Shown: positions 16,024-23,480 of the stretch, in pieces
Position numbering within the stretch: position 1 is the stretch's first letter
Layout of the letters: each line of letters opens with the position of its first letter
NCBI GenBank assembly: GCA_947167215.1
Contig: CAMVHE010000022.1
Coordinates: forward strand, 1-40,535
Direction: 5' to 3'
DNA: 40,535 bases
Origin: an uncultured Clostridia bacterium
Lineage (GTDB): Bacteria; Bacillota; Clostridia; Christensenellales; Aristaeellaceae
Translations under genes and position numbers: made by a program
The notes under the pieces: generated by a model
What the model was told of the DNA's origin: nothing
The model's input: the letters and a program-made list of their open reading frames with translations, nothing else
The model's database searches: none

Positions 16024-16794
16024 TCACTTTGTGGATTCAAAGAGTTCACCGATTTGCTCCCGCAAACGAAGAAACTCCTTGTCAACGTAGTTCCGGGGAC
16101 GGGGGAGGTCGACTATCACTTCATCTTTGACACATGTTGGACAGTTGGTCAGAAGTACGACACGGTCGGCCAGATAAACGGCTTCTTCAATGTTATTCGT
16201 GATAAAGATGACCGTTCGCTTTTCCTGACTCCATATCTGTTCGATTGCCTCCTGCATGGAATAGCGGGTCTGTGCATCCAGATGACCGAAAGGCTCATCC
16301 ATAAGAAGCACTTCGGGATCATTGCAGTAGGCTCTTGCAATGCCGACCCGCTGGCGCATGCCTCCGGACAGATGAATGGGAAAGCTTTTTTCAAAGCCGG
16401 TAAGTCCAACCAGATCAATGAAGTGCTGTGCTTTTGCAAGGCGCTCACTTCTTGGCATATGCTTCATACGCGGGCCAAAGTCCACATTGTGCATGACATT
16501 AAACCAGGGAAAGAGGCCGGTAGTCTGATAAACGACGCCAAGCCTGGGGTTTGGTTTGGTGATTTTCTCCCCGTTAAAGATGACTTCACCCTCCGTGGGC
16601 TGCTGAATGCCTGCAATGATGTTCATGAGCGTAGTTTTACCGCACTGGCCGGGGCCGAGCAGAACCACAAACTCGTTTTCCCGAACGGAAAGATTAAGAT
16701 TTTTTAAGACCTCCAGATGGGTTTCCTTTGTATCAAAGGTTTTTCCTAGATTCTTGCATTCGATAATGGTTCTTACTTGCCCTGCACGTTCCAT
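16024..16794 (-). CDS. NitT/TauT-type ABC transporter ATP-binding protein (first copy)
   Basis: The 256-residue ATPase has Walker A GPGQCGKTT, Q-loop VYQTTGLFPW, a canonical signature LSGGMRQRVGIARA, Walker B LLMDEPFGHLD and H-loop ITNNIEEAV, where Asn replaces the usual His (ITHN). The other ATPase keeps the His but has an altered signature, so the pair shows complementary degeneration. ATG 16794 is preferred over ATG 16803 because the AAAGGAG site touches the latter directly and lies nine bases from the former. It overlaps the end of the permease gene by about 20 bases. Confidence 0.87.
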   Translation of the reverse strand: MERAGQVRTIIECKNLGKTFDTKETHLEVLKNLNLSVRENEFVVLLGPGQCGKTTLMNIIAGIQQPTEGEVIFNGEKITKPNPRLGVVYQTTGLFPWFNVMHNVDFGPRMKHMPRSERLAKAQHFIDLVGLTGFEKSFPIHLSGGMRQRVGIARAYCNDPEVLLMDEPFGHLDAQTRYSMQEAIEQIWSQEKRTVIFITNNIEEAVYLADRVVLLTNCPTCVKDEVIVDLPRPRNYVDKEFLRLREQIGELFESTK

Positions 16795-17567
16795 CTGCAG
16801 CATCTCCTTTCCAGTGCTTTCAGCAGACTGCTGGTGATGAGGCCAACCAGGCCAATCGCAAGCATGCCCACTATAACCTGAGTGGTGTTTGCATAGTTCA
16901 TGCCGTTGAAGATGATCCAGCCGACTCCTTCGTCAGAACGGATCATTTCAGCTGCGATAACAGCACACCATGCTCCGGCAAAGCTGCCCTGCAGGCCGAG
17001 AAAGATATAGGGAACCGTGGAAGGCAGCAGAACGTTAAAGAAAAGCTGAAGTTTACTGGCACCCAGCATCTGGCCGGCTCCCATGAGCAGCGGGTCCACA
17101 TTGAGTGCCCCGTTGTATGTCTGCACCGTGATTCCGACCAGGGCAGTCATACAGATGAGAAAGTACTTGGAGGATTCACCGAGTCCGAACCAGAGAATAG
17201 CCAGCGGAATCCATGCAAGGCCAGGAATGGGGCGTACAATGGAGAAAAGAGGCATGCCGAATGCCCGAAGCGTCTTCGACCATGCCATGATAAGCCCTAA
17301 AGGAATGCCGATTGCAGCACCAAGAAGGAAGCCGGTACCGACACGCCGCAGGCTGATGAGGATATGCTCCAGCATCACGTTTTTGCCGATTGGCTGAGTA
17401 AACGCGGTAAAAAATTGCTGTATGACAACGAAAGGATTGGGAAAGAATTTTCCGATTCGCGGGCTGTTAGAAACGAGGGTCCAGACAGTCAGAAGAAAGG
17501 CAAAAGCCAGAATGGCATAGAAGATGACTTCAAATCTGGAATTCTGAAAACGATGCTTTTTATTCAT
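16773..17567 (-). CDS. NitT/TauT-type ABC transporter permease (second copy)
   Basis: The 264-residue product has an N-terminal membrane helix (VIFYAILAFAFLLTVWTLV), a central GFLLGAAIGIPLGLIMAWSKTL, FSIVRPIPGLAWIPLAILWFGLGESSKYFLI and the EAA-type loop MGAGQMLGASKLQLFFNVLLPSTVPYI, then APPGxxGAW-like GSFAGAWCAVIAAEM. These are SsuC/TauC family hallmarks, with about six membrane segments. It starts inside the stop of the other permease gene (ATGA overlap). Confidence 0.88.
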   Translation of the reverse strand: MNKKHRFQNSRFEVIFYAILAFAFLLTVWTLVSNSPRIGKFFPNPFVVIQQFFTAFTQPIGKNVMLEHILISLRRVGTGFLLGAAIGIPLGLIMAWSKTLRAFGMPLFSIVRPIPGLAWIPLAILWFGLGESSKYFLICMTALVGITVQTYNGALNVDPLLMGAGQMLGASKLQLFFNVLLPSTVPYIFLGLQGSFAGAWCAVIAAEMIRSDEGVGWIIFNGMNYANTTQVIVGMLAIGLVGLITSSLLKALERRCCRWNVQGK

Positions 17568-18346
17568 TCCATATGCCTCCCCTTTACGACTGCATGTTCG
17601 ATGGAACTGAGAAGGAAATTAAGGATGGCACCGATTATCGTGATCATAGCCATGCCCACGATTACCAGATCGACCCGGGCCATCATACGGGCATACTGAA
17701 TCATGTAGCCCAGACCTTTGTCTGCTGCCAGCATTTCTGCAGCAACCAGGGTCATCCATGCGAGGTTCATGGACAGGGATAATCCGGTGAAGATCATAGG
17801 AAGCGCAGAGGGAATGGCAACTTTAAAAAGAATCTGCGTATTGGAGGCGCCGAAGGTCGTGGCGACCCATTTGTGAACATCTCGGGTTTGTTTGATGCCC
17901 TGGTAACTGTTGAGAATACACTGCGTGACGGTGGAAACAAAAATGACAGCTGCTTTTGCCGTGGTGCCGATGCCGAAGAAAATGAGCATCAGCGGGATCC
18001 AGGCGATGGGGGGAATTGGGCGAATGAAATTGAAGAGCGGAGTGACGAAAAGGTCTACCGGACGGTACCATGCCATACATATTCCCACAGGAATGCCGAT
18101 AATTGCACCAAGCAGGAACCCGTAGAGCGCCAGCTGCAGGGAGGCAACGATATGTTCCAGCATGGTTCCACCATCCGGGGAACGCCGCGACAGCTTGTTG
18201 ATGAAGGATGTGACGACTTTCTTGGGCCCTGGAAGCGCCTGTGGCGGGAAGATGCCGGCGCCGTCTGTGATGAGCCACCATGCAAAGAGAAAGAGAACAA
18301 TGCTGAATAGAGAGATCAGCCAATATTTCCAATTCGCTTTTTTCAT
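17564..18346 (-). CDS. NitT/TauT-type ABC transporter permease (first copy)
   Basis: The 260-residue product parallels the other permease: an N-terminal helix (YWLISLFSIVLFLFAWWLI), GFLLGAIIGIPVGICMAWYRPV, FNFIRPIPPIAWIPLMLIFFGIG, a docking loop WVATTFGASNTQILFKVAIPSALPMI and SLSMNLAWMTLVAAEML. Two non-identical permeases with two non-identical ATPases imply a heteromeric importer, less common than the homodimeric Ssu/Tau type. It is separated from the binding-protein gene by a hairpin at 18375-18423. Confidence 0.88.
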   Translation of the reverse strand: MKKANWKYWLISLFSIVLFLFAWWLITDGAGIFPPQALPGPKKVVTSFINKLSRRSPDGGTMLEHIVASLQLALYGFLLGAIIGIPVGICMAWYRPVDLFVTPLFNFIRPIPPIAWIPLMLIFFGIGTTAKAAVIFVSTVTQCILNSYQGIKQTRDVHKWVATTFGASNTQILFKVAIPSALPMIFTGLSLSMNLAWMTLVAAEMLAADKGLGYMIQYARMMARVDLVIVGMAMITIIGAILNFLLSSIEHAVVKGRHME

Positions 18347-18374
18347 GTGAACTACGCTCCAAACCTTAAAAAGA

Positions 18375-18423
18375 GGCAGTCAGCCGACGGGCCGCTTTCC
18401 AATCGGACTGTCAGATGACTGCC
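18375..18423 (-). terminator. Intra-operon hairpin between the binding-protein and permease genes
   Basis: GGCAGTC (18375-18381) pairs with GACTGCC (18417-18423) with further internal pairing; on the minus strand it is followed by TCTTTTTAAGG. It sits just after the binding-protein gene, like the oppA-oppB hairpin, and may lower expression of the downstream genes. Confidence 0.6.
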
Positions 18424-18457
18424 AATGATTTTTTGATGGATAAAACAGGGAAAATGC

Positions 18458-19483
18458 TTACTTAAGTCCTGCAGCCTGGAGAACATCAACCCGCACATTT
18501 GCTTCAATGTCTTCCTTCTGCTCCGGATCAATCTGTTCTGTCATGATATAGAATCCGACAAAGTTTGCCAGGAAGTCAGCTCCGAGTTCCCGGGTTTTAG
18601 TTGCTTCGACGCCGTAATACGGCTTCTGCTCCATGATTGTCCGGGCAGTTTCTTCGGTGATGCTTCCGCCGTTCAGGTGAACCCAGTTGACGTAATTCTC
18701 GGTGGCGAGGTCGGTGTCTGCATTCAATGCATCATAGGCATTTGCCATGACTTTGCAAAGACGGGCAAGGCCTTCAAACTTGGTGGGATCGGAGAAAGCA
18801 GCATTGGAGCAGACAATCTGGGCGGTAGCGGCACAGTTGAGAGAGGTCAGGCTGGCAAGCTCAACATTTCCTTCCTTGACAAGGTCAAAGGAGAAGTTGT
18901 TGGAACAGGTGAGTACATCGCCTTCACCCAGCTGAAATGCCTGATATGCCTGATTGGCATCCATGGAGACCAGCTTGACGTCGTCCGTCGTGAGTCCAAT
19001 GGCTTCAAGGTATTTGACAGTAGCATAATACTGGAGGGTGCCGCTGGTGGTCAGAATGGTTATTCCACGCACGCTGTCCGCATCACCCTTGATTTCCAAA
19101 CCTTCAACAGCGCCGCTGACGCTTGCACAGGCCAGATCAGGACGGGCGATGAGGCTCATGCCGATGGTATCGTTGTTTGTTTCCATGATAAGTTTGGAAT
19201 TCAGGTTGGCAAGCGCGGGAACAGATGCACCGCCGCCGATGATGGCACAGTCAATATCTCCGGAGATCATGGCTTCATTAGCAGGAGCACCGGAGGAGAA
19301 GACCAGATATTCAATCTTTATTCCACCTGCGACATCAAGGCCGTTGTCAACAACGTACTTGACAGGGAAGCCCGTCCATCCGTCCAGAATGCCCATCTTG
19401 ATAGTGATGGGATCTTCTGCCAAAGCACTGAGACAGATGACTGAAAACATGAGTACCAGTACCAATGAAAGAACCTTTTTCAT
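18458..19483 (-). CDS. NitT/TauT-family ABC solute-binding protein
   Basis: The 341-residue secreted receptor has a signal peptide (MKKVLSLVLVLMFSVICLSALA, cleavage before EDP). The mature part starts TIKMGILDGWTGFPVKYVVDNGLD and has ISGDIDCAIIGGGASVPALAN, the NMT1/SsuA-like pattern for small anions such as sulfonates, nitrate or thiamine precursors, followed by a YVNWVHLNGGSITEET helix near the C-terminus. No lipobox is present. An AAAGGAGG site precedes the ATG. It is the first gene of the eight-gene operon, facing a LacI-family regulator. Ligand inferred from neighbours: a small sulfated or phosphonylated compound. Confidence 0.85.
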   Translation of the reverse strand: MKKVLSLVLVLMFSVICLSALAEDPITIKMGILDGWTGFPVKYVVDNGLDVAGGIKIEYLVFSSGAPANEAMISGDIDCAIIGGGASVPALANLNSKLIMETNNDTIGMSLIARPDLACASVSGAVEGLEIKGDADSVRGITILTTSGTLQYYATVKYLEAIGLTTDDVKLVSMDANQAYQAFQLGEGDVLTCSNNFSFDLVKEGNVELASLTSLNCAATAQIVCSNAAFSDPTKFEGLARLCKVMANAYDALNADTDLATENYVNWVHLNGGSITEETARTIMEQKPYYGVEATKTRELGADFLANFVGFYIMTEQIDPEQKEDIEANVRVDVLQAAGLK

Positions 19484-19533
19484 AATGAAAGACCTCCTTT
19501 AATTCTGAGGCATTTTCACGGTATGCCTCTTTG

Positions 19534-19546
19534 CGTGCATTGTAAC
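19534..19546 (-). promoter_or_regulatory. Candidate operator O1 overlapping the operon -10
   Basis: Read on the minus strand the sequence is GTTACAATGCACG, identical to 19704-19716 on the plus strand. Thirteen identical bases in one ~310-base intergenic region next to a LacI-family gene make it a likely binding site. The link to this regulator is inferred. Confidence 0.5.
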
Positions 19547-19568
19547 AGTGATGAATCATTAGTGTCAA
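19539..19568 (-). promoter_or_regulatory. Promoter of the sulfatase/ABC operon
   Basis: On the minus strand TTGACA (19563-19568) and TACAAT (19539-19544) are separated by 18 bases. The -10 lies within a 13-bp sequence (19534-19546) that recurs near the divergent regulator's promoter, so a protein bound there would block this promoter. Confidence 0.65.
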
Positions 19569-19668
19569 TGCAAAGGAAGACGTGAACTTGTGGAAAGACA
19601 ACAAAATACATAATTGTAAATACAGAAAAATAAACATAATTATTTGGGGTGCAAAAATGAAATATCAA

Positions 19669-19728
19669 AATGTAACATTTTACTTAATTGTTACTGATAC
19701 AATGTTACAATGCACGAAATGTAACATT
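19669..19728 (+). promoter_or_regulatory. Candidate operator cluster upstream of the LacI-family gene
   Basis: TGTAACATT occurs at 19671-19679 and 19720-19728, and its reverse complement AATGTTACA at 19701-19709, forming a 28-base inverted repeat at 19701-19728 just upstream of the regulator's -35. The second copy of the 13-bp GTTACAATGCACG (19704-19716) lies inside. The arrangement suggests autoregulation and coordinated control of both divergent promoters. Confidence 0.5.
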
Positions 19729-19732
19729 TTTA

Positions 19733-19762
19733 TTGACGCTCCGTATTTCTGCGGATTATAAT
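19733..19762 (+). promoter_or_regulatory. Promoter of the LacI-family regulator
   Basis: TTGACG (19733-19738) and TATAAT (19757-19762) are separated by 18 bases. The -35 begins four bases after the inverted-repeat operator candidate. Confidence 0.65.
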
Positions 19763-19794
19763 CAAGTGAGATTATCGGAAGGGGAGTCGGAGCA

Positions 19795-20877
19795 ATGGCA
19801 ATCAGCATGAAGGAAATTGCATACATGTGCAACGTCAGCAGGGGAACCGTAGACAGGGTTCTCAACCATCGCGGCGGTGTCAAACCGGAAACGGAACAGC
19901 GGGTACTGGCGATGGCTGCTTCTCTAGGATATGGCGGAACAGCGACTCCGAGGAATTCCCCGAACCGCTTCCGTTCTTTTCAGATTGGCTTTCTCATCAA
20001 TGCGGTTGGTCATGAATACTTCACGGAAATTCTGAACGGCGTCATGATGGAAATTGAGTCCTTTCCGCATGGCGGTGTAACGTGCATTACGCGCCTGTCA
20101 TCCGGTTTTGATGTTGACCAGCAGCTGCAGATGCTGGACGAACTGGAAAATGCGGGAATTCAGGCGTTGGGGATTACTCCTGCCAACCATCCCCGTATTG
20201 CAGAACGCCTTTCCAGATTTTCTGCGAAAGGCATTCCGGTTGTTATTATTTCTTCGCTTCTGGAGCATTTTGAATATTTTTCTTTTGTGGGACCGAATCA
20301 CTACCAGAGCGGTCGTATAGCAGGAGGGTATGCCAAGCGTATCCTTTCCGATTTTTCCTCGATTGCTATTCTTACCGGCAGTACCAATATGCCCGGTCTG
20401 AACCTCCGGGTACAGGGATTTCGGGATGCTTGCGAGTCGGCAAAGCGGCATTTCATTCTGTACGAGCCGATTCAGAGTTTTGATGACGATGTCATCGCCT
20501 ATAAAGCCATGTCCCGCTTTCTCAGCAATCATCGTGATATTTCGCTTTTCTTCTTTGCAGCTGGCGGTTACAGCGGAGGGTTTCAGGCTATTGATGACGC
20601 GGGGATGATAGGTAAAAGCAAGGTAATCGCCTTTGACACGAAGGAAATCTCGGTACAGTACCTTAAGGAAGGGAAAATATCAGCGCTTTTCAGCCAGCAC
20701 CCCCGGCATCAGGGAAAAACCGCGGTAAGGATCATTATGAATTATCTGCTGAATAAGCAGATTCCTTCACAGCGTGAGCACTATGAATCCATTGAGATTC
20801 TGATTGACGAATCCTACTATCCCAATTCGCAGCTGACCAGAAGGTTCCCGGAATCAAATACGAATAAGGAAGATTAG
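19795..20877 (+). CDS. LacI-family transcriptional regulator
   Basis: The 360-residue protein has an N-terminal LacI helix-turn-helix (ISMKEIAYMCNVSRGTVDRVLNHRGGVKPETEQRVLAMAASLGY, residues 3-46), then a periplasmic-binding-protein-like effector domain: FQIGFLINAVGHEYFTEILNGVMME, GIQALGITPANHPRI, IPVVIISSLL, SFVGPNHYQSGRIAGGYAKR and VIAFDTKEISVQYLKEGKISALFSQHPRHQGKTAVRII. Such domains usually bind sugars (ribose, xylose type). It is transcribed away from the ABC/sulfatase operon and shares operator-like repeats with it. The adjacent, convergent alpha-galactosidase could be another target. Effector unknown. Confidence 0.88.
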   Translation: MAISMKEIAYMCNVSRGTVDRVLNHRGGVKPETEQRVLAMAASLGYGGTATPRNSPNRFRSFQIGFLINAVGHEYFTEILNGVMMEIESFPHGGVTCITRLSSGFDVDQQLQMLDELENAGIQALGITPANHPRIAERLSRFSAKGIPVVIISSLLEHFEYFSFVGPNHYQSGRIAGGYAKRILSDFSSIAILTGSTNMPGLNLRVQGFRDACESAKRHFILYEPIQSFDDDVIAYKAMSRFLSNHRDISLFFFAAGGYSGGFQAIDDAGMIGKSKVIAFDTKEISVQYLKEGKISALFSQHPRHQGKTAVRIIMNYLLNKQIPSQREHYESIEILIDESYYPNSQLTRRFPESNTNKED

Positions 20878-20939
20878 CGGCAGTACATTCCTTTGAAGGG
20901 AGTTTTCATTTGGAAGAGGTAGGAAAGGAAAGACGCACT

Positions 20940-20968
20940 GAGGGAAAGCGGAGATTGCCGCTTCCCTC
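20940..20968 (+). terminator. Imperfect hairpin after the LacI-family gene
   Basis: GAGGGAAAGCGG (20940-20951) pairs with CCGCTTCCCTC (20958-20968) with one bulged A. No clean T-run follows, so it may add to the stronger terminator downstream. Confidence 0.45.
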
Positions 20969-21000
20969 CTTTCCATGTGGGAAAGTGTTCTTGAAAAAGC

Positions 21001-21054
21001 AAAAAAGACTTTTACAGTCCCGATATAATACGGGAAACTGTAAAAGTCTTTTCT
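21001..21054. terminator. Bidirectional terminator between convergent genes
   Basis: A perfect 16-bp stem (21003-21018 with 21037-21052) encloses a second CCCG/CGGG stem. A-rich sequence on the left and T-rich on the right give U-runs on both strands, fitting termination of both the LacI-family gene and the alpha-galactosidase gene. Confidence 0.85.
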
Positions 21055-21144
21055 GTTTTCAGATAGCCGTTTCCAGATGGAGAGGTAAATCCTGACGGTA
21101 CACCAAAGCGCTTCTGAAAGAGGAATGCAGGGGCAGAACGGTTC

Positions 21145-23274
21145 TCATGGTGCCGGGTTCCAGACTTCCATGATACTTGCACAGTCTCCTTTCAGAGATA
21201 CGGATATTCCGAAGTTCATCAGTGCTTCGCCGGTCATTATCCTGCCGTCTTCGCATTCATAAGACGCTTCAGAAATCAGGCCGCGCATCCGAAACCTGGG
21301 CAGGATAAGATCCCAGTTATGCATTCCGTGTGCAAAGGCGAATAAGGTAAAGGCCTTCCGGTCCCGCCGGACATATTGGAATACGGTATAGGGATGATCA
21401 TGGGCAGAAGCAATCCGATACACATATGCATTCTGAAGGTCCTTGCGCAGGATTTTAAATCGACGGATAGCCTGTGCCAGAGCTTTCCGTTCCTCTTCGG
21501 AAATGGTCAGAATGTTTAATCCGATGCTCATGGAGCCAGTCATTCCCCAATGAATGCGGAAATCAAGCGGGGTTGCTCGCTGGTGAATAGCATGCTGATG
21601 AGGGGCAATGGTTCCGGCTCCGCCGGCAGTCTTGGGGACAAAGAGCATGGTGAAGCCCTCATGCAGGAGCATTACATCGACGGGATCTGCATTATCCGAA
21701 CGGTTTATTCGATCGGCAAACGGCACCATTCCAAAGTCACAGCGTCCGCCGCCGGATGCACAGTTTTCAAGAAGCAGGTCGGGATATTTTTCATTGAGCT
21801 GCTGCCAGATCATGAGAAGGTTTCTGGTGTAGCGGATGGACAGACTTTTCCGGTCTTCCTTAGGCGCATCTGGCCAGCTCCTTTCCGTTGCGTAACGGTT
21901 CATATCCCACTTGAGATAATCCAGCTTGTTTTCTTCTATCAGTCTGTAAAGCTGCTGGAGCGCCCAGTCCCGTATATCGTCTCTTGCAAGATTGAGCACG
22001 AGCTGATTTCTCTGAAGGGTATGCTCACGATTTGGATCACCGATAATCCAGTCCGGATGAGTGCGGAAGAGATCACTGTCGGGGTTGACCATCTCAGGCT
22101 CTACCCACAGGCCGAACAGAATGCCCCTTTCATGACACCGGTCTGCAATGATCCCAAGGCCGTGGGGAAAACGCTCCGGGTCTGCAAACCAGTCCCCAAG
22201 GCCGGCGTGATCATTCACACGCTTCGGCATCCAGCCGTCGTCGATGACAAAAAGCTCCACCCCAAGGTCCGCACACTGATCCACCATGGCGAGGCACTTC
22301 TTTTCATCAATATCAAACTCAAAAGGATACCAGGAATTATAGATTACCGGAGTTACTCCGTGGGCTTTGTCCTTCTTTCTGCCGCGGGGAAGCAGATAGT
22401 CCAGCTGCCAGTCATAGAAAACCTCGCTCATCCTTTCAAATCCACCGGAGACAAAACCCGCTGTAAAGTGAGGAGTTTCAAACATCTCTCCTGATTTCAG
22501 GGAATAATCTCCAGTCAGATCATTTAATCCGCCGGTGATACTGACCCGCTTTCCATACTGGCTTTCTATCGTGATGTTGAAGTCTCCGCTCCAGTGCAGA
22601 ACACCAAAGAAGACTTCCCCGGAGGTTTCAGTGGTTTTCCCCTCCGGGTCCAGGGCAAAGAAAGGAACCTGCTGAGCAGAGGAGGGAGTAATGCGGTTAT
22701 TCTGCAGTACGATCCGGGACTGTGTCAGCATTAACTGGTTCTTCATATATTCGGAACCCCAGTCACCGGAAAGATGGGTCAGCCGGTACTCTTTCCCCAG
22801 GGGTAAATGCCAGATGGCGCTTTTCAGGGCAGACAGTTCCGTTATTTCCCTGCTTTCGGAGCGAATCACCAGCCAGCGTGATATCAGTGGCAAATCTCCC
22901 CAACCCTGATAATGTGCTTCCACGGAAAATGGATAGAATTCATCCCGAAGACGGATCGTCAGATGGTTTTCCTGAATGGCATGTTCCTGATAGATCAGCC
23001 GGAGGGAACGGCATCCATCCGGTTGTATAACGGATAAGACCGGATCGGAATAATCTCCCGGTTCCAGGGTGGAAATCTCGTAAGAGGAATATATGCTTTT
23101 CTTTGAACAGGAAAGCATTTCCTGAACGATCTGGCCGGCAGAAGCTTCCTGCGAAAGCGAAGGTCCCCAGTAAAGATGCAGAAGCTGGCCTTCGGGAGTT
23201 ACGCGCATCAGATAGGACATTTCCCCGGATGAGATATGGAAATAACGCTGTTTCGCATTCCAGTATATTTTCAT
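21145..23274 (-). CDS. Alpha-galactosidase, glycoside hydrolase family 36
   Basis: The 709-residue enzyme releases terminal alpha-galactose from melibiose/raffinose-type sugars. Family 36 motifs are clear: FVIDDGWM, FGLWVEPEMVNPDSDL, LKWDMNR with nucleophile Asp457, CASGGGRCD, and RSDNADPVD with acid/base Asp527; the 70-residue spacing between catalytic Asps is the family norm. The N-terminal ~320 residues are the beta-supersandwich domain and the last ~80 a beta-sheet domain. No signal peptide, so it is cytosolic. ATG 23274 is chosen by the AAAGGAG site eight bases upstream. No sugar transporter accompanies it, apart from the ABC system next door. Confidence 0.94.
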   Translation of the reverse strand: MKIYWNAKQRYFHISSGEMSYLMRVTPEGQLLHLYWGPSLSQEASAGQIVQEMLSCSKKSIYSSYEISTLEPGDYSDPVLSVIQPDGCRSLRLIYQEHAIQENHLTIRLRDEFYPFSVEAHYQGWGDLPLISRWLVIRSESREITELSALKSAIWHLPLGKEYRLTHLSGDWGSEYMKNQLMLTQSRIVLQNNRITPSSAQQVPFFALDPEGKTTETSGEVFFGVLHWSGDFNITIESQYGKRVSITGGLNDLTGDYSLKSGEMFETPHFTAGFVSGGFERMSEVFYDWQLDYLLPRGRKKDKAHGVTPVIYNSWYPFEFDIDEKKCLAMVDQCADLGVELFVIDDGWMPKRVNDHAGLGDWFADPERFPHGLGIIADRCHERGILFGLWVEPEMVNPDSDLFRTHPDWIIGDPNREHTLQRNQLVLNLARDDIRDWALQQLYRLIEENKLDYLKWDMNRYATERSWPDAPKEDRKSLSIRYTRNLLMIWQQLNEKYPDLLLENCASGGGRCDFGMVPFADRINRSDNADPVDVMLLHEGFTMLFVPKTAGGAGTIAPHQHAIHQRATPLDFRIHWGMTGSMSIGLNILTISEEERKALAQAIRRFKILRKDLQNAYVYRIASAHDHPYTVFQYVRRDRKAFTLFAFAHGMHNWDLILPRFRMRGLISEASYECEDGRIMTGEALMNFGISVSLKGDCASIMEVWNPAP

Positions 23275-23321
23275 AGGAACGTCTCCTTTGAGCAAAAGCG
23301 TTTGTTTTCAGGAGTGCTTCT

Positions 23322-23340
23322 TCCTTCTGAAACAGAAGGA
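23322..23340. repeat. Short inverted repeat upstream of the alpha-galactosidase gene
   Basis: TCCTTCTG (23322-23329) and CAGAAGGA (23333-23340) form an 8-bp stem with a three-base loop in the 206-base gap between the DUF3089 and alpha-galactosidase genes. The same arm sequence recurs in the polA leader hairpin. I see no convincing promoter or other element in this gap. Confidence 0.5.
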
Positions 23341-23480
23341 TCAAGGTGGATGCCGGAATCAGAACGGCTTTCGGTATGGAGGACAGACAGAAGGGAGAAG
23401 AAAGACGTGAGGAAAAACAAACCTACTGATAGGGAAGGAAATCCGTCTTTGAAAGGGAGTGCAGCGGGAAACACTGCGGG

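Noticed and set aside
15448-16707. 419-codon plus-strand frame across both ABC ATPase genes
   Set aside because: It spans two real genes and their junction, and its composition (many His, Phe, Gln) is typical of antisense translation.
21550-22494. 314-codon plus-strand frame opposite the alpha-galactosidase
   Set aside because: GH36 catalytic motifs occupy the minus strand here; no support for a second gene.
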